NCBI RefSeq assembly: GCF_000428525.1
Contig: NZ_AUAC01000002.1
Location: forward strand, 744,001 to 808,000
DNA from: Hellea balneolensis DSM 19091
GTDB lineage: Bacteria > Pseudomonadota > Alphaproteobacteria > Caulobacterales > Maricaulaceae
Direction: 5' to 3'
DNA: 64,000 nt
The position numbers and the translations under genes are program-made. The notes below the pieces were generated by a model. The model was given only the letters and a program-made list of their open reading frames with translations. It was not told the DNA's origin and did no database searches. This document shows positions 62,939 to 64,000 of this stretch, piece after piece; the first letter of the stretch is position 1, and each line of letters begins with the position of its first letter.

Positions 62939-63507
62939 TCACTGCTCAGCTTGGCATAGATATCGTGATCTTCCCACCGGCCATTTATTTTTAGATAGCC
63001 TCTGGCTGTGCCTTCGCGAATAAATCCCATGGCAGTCAAAACTTTTATTGAGGCGGCATTGTCAGCTTGAACCCCTGCTTCGACGCGGTGTAGCCCCAAC
63101 GTTTCAAAGCAAAACTTGACTGCCGCGGAAACAGAAGCGCGTGCAAAGCCCTGCCTGGCATAATGCTCCCCGACCCAATAGCCGAGCTGAGCTGTCTGCG
63201 CCACCTGACGCTGAATATGCGTAATGTTACAGGCGCCAATAAGGCGGTCATCCGAGGCGCGAAAGATATGAAAAGGATAAGCCTCATCATTAGCGACCAT
63301 CTTTTTAAACTTCGCCAATCTTGAGCGGTAGGTCAGGCGTGTGAGGTGCCGCGCATCCCATTCCGGCTCCCACGGCGTCAAATAGGCTTTATTCTCTTTA
63401 CGCAGCTCTTTCCAAGCCTCGTAATCAGACCAACGCGGATGACGCAAGATAACAGACCCTCCCGCCGCGATCCCAGTTAGCACCGTATTGGTATCGGCTT
63501 TACTCAT
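62935..63507 (-). CDS. RimJ-like GNAT acetyltransferase
   Basis: 190 residues. RWSDYEAWKELRKENKAYLTPWEP, GYWVGEHYARQGFARASV and HRVEAGVQADNAASIKVLTAMGF are typical of RimJ/RimL protein N-acetyltransferases. Its start overlaps the SURF1 stop by four bases, so the two are coupled. Confidence 0.88.
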   Translation of the reverse strand: MSKADTNTVLTGIAAGGSVILRHPRWSDYEAWKELRKENKAYLTPWEPEWDARHLTRLTYRSRLAKFKKMVANDEAYPFHIFRASDDRLIGACNITHIQRQVAQTAQLGYWVGEHYARQGFARASVSAAVKFCFETLGLHRVEAGVQADNAASIKVLTAMGFIREGTARGYLKINGRWEDHDIYAKLSSD

Positions 63508-63998
63508 GAAAATTTTAAGCGCCCTGCCCGGTAGTGTAGAATAAAATAGATAATCAAAAGGATTACCGCAAAACTATACCATGTCAGCATATAATCCAGA
63601 TGGTTATTTCTGATTTCAGGACGTTTAACAGGTAAATCAGAGGCTGCGCCGTTTACCGATACGACATCAATATAATAATCTGTCGCAGCGCCGTCCCTGC
63701 CCCAAGCATCCGTTTGGTCAAACTTGAAATATCTGTTTTGAGCAGGTGAAGCTTTTGATTTGACGAGGCTTTCAACAAACCCCATCGGCTCATTTTTACG
63801 CACATAGCCCGTCAATCTCATCTGAGCTGTTTGGTTCGGGGTCTCAAAACTGGTTTTGTCTGCATCCGGTACCGACTCAGTTGCAGCAAAGAACCGGCGG
63901 CCCTCTTCTGTGACTTGCTGAAAATAGCGCCAATAAATACCGCCTTTGCGGGGCTGATAAACGAAATAGGCCGGAGCACCTATAACGGCCTGAGCCGG
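63504..63998 (-). CDS. SURF1 family protein, 3' part (5' end beyond the window)
   Basis: The frame continues to the right edge of the window, so the N-terminus is missing. Readable: PAQAVIGAPAYFVYQPRKGG, then WRYFQQ, RLTGYVRKNE and a C-terminal transmembrane helix (YMLTWYSFAVILLIIYFILHY). SURF1 helps cytochrome c oxidase assembly in the inner membrane; the final helix and WYSFA pattern fit. Next gene downstream is the RimJ-like gene. Confidence 0.85.
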   Translation of the reverse strand, partial: PAQAVIGAPAYFVYQPRKGGIYWRYFQQVTEEGRRFFAATESVPDADKTSFETPNQTAQMRLTGYVRKNEPMGFVESLVKSKASPAQNRYFKFDQTDAWGRDGAATDYYIDVVSVNGAASDLPVKRPEIRNNHLDYMLTWYSFAVILLIIYFILHYRAGRLKFS

Positions 63999-64000
63999 AA

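Noticed and set aside
1-64000. CRISPR arrays, tRNA, rRNA, prophage or transposase genes
   Set aside because: No spaced direct repeats of array type, no tRNA-like cloverleaf or rRNA sequence and no integrase or transposase motif were seen by reading.

Overview
The window reads as chromosomal DNA of a marine, stalk- or pilus-forming alphaproteobacterium of the Hyphomonadaceae/Maricaulaceae type. This is inferred, not searched. The grounds are: F0 ATP synthase genes (atpI-B-E-F'-F) separated from F1; TTAAC-N6-TTAAC sites of the cell-cycle regulator CtrA; a Tad/Cpa pilus cluster; large TonB-dependent receptors; a CC0125-type lipoprotein; a DUF6481 protein; dsbA followed by smc; and moderate GC. 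No tRNA, rRNA, CRISPR array, transposase or prophage was seen. Most of the window is ordinary housekeeping DNA, with a few unusual spots.

Layout. 1-9 kb: end of a methyltransferase gene, a TonB receptor, priA diverging from a transaldolase-like gene, then a LysM lipoprotein gene convergent with a long coiled-coil protein; both of the latter carry CtrA-like sites. 9-17 kb: a leftward surface-protein locus made of two small secreted DUF11-like proteins and a 1930-residue outer-membrane protein. 17-25 kb: a rightward Tad pilus cluster (cpaB, cpaC, a miniature cpaD, a possible 29-residue ORF, cpaE, cpaF, tadB, tadC, tadD) without pilin or prepilin peptidase. It ends in a 264-bp MITE-like element with terminal inverted repeats. 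25-31 kb: exoD-like and LysE-type membrane proteins, soluble pyrophosphatase, then a K+-independent proton-pumping pyrophosphatase whose leader carries two tandem hairpins that covary, followed by small membrane proteins and a lipoprotein.

31-36 kb: an iron locus (unknown gene and siderophore receptor around Fur-like boxes), DUF6481 and ubiE. 35.6-44 kb: dsbA-like gene and smc behind a perfect CtrA site, then otsA-otsB-GH15, a trehalose/glucan operon. 44-46.5 kb: F0 ATP synthase. 46.5-51.6 kb: the leftward glycine cleavage operon gcvT-gcvH-gcvPA-(91-aa unknown)-gcvPB, led by a tandem glycine riboswitch and interrupted by an AT-rich, translationally coupled ORF. 51.7-64 kb: a Gln-rich heptad protein, VOC protein, argS, lipoprotein, ispH-rnhA, MFS exporter, acetyltransferases, NfeD-stomatin pair, peroxiredoxin, YqgE, a 2OG-oxygenase-like protein, an alpha/beta-hydrolase lipoprotein, RimJ-like acetyltransferase and the 3' part of SURF1.

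How the genes fit together. The two pyrophosphatases and the ATP synthase proton channel belong to one energy theme. CtrA-like sites sit before an envelope lipoprotein, a filament-like protein and dsbA-smc, which suggests cell-cycle timing. The Tad cluster and the divergent DUF11/giant barrel locus may together build the cell surface. The best candidates for something undescribed are the hppA leader RNA, the MITE at the tadD/exoD junction, the DUF11/giant-barrel locus, the miniature CpaD, the PriA that has lost one zinc site, and the foreign-looking ORF inside the glycine decarboxylase genes.
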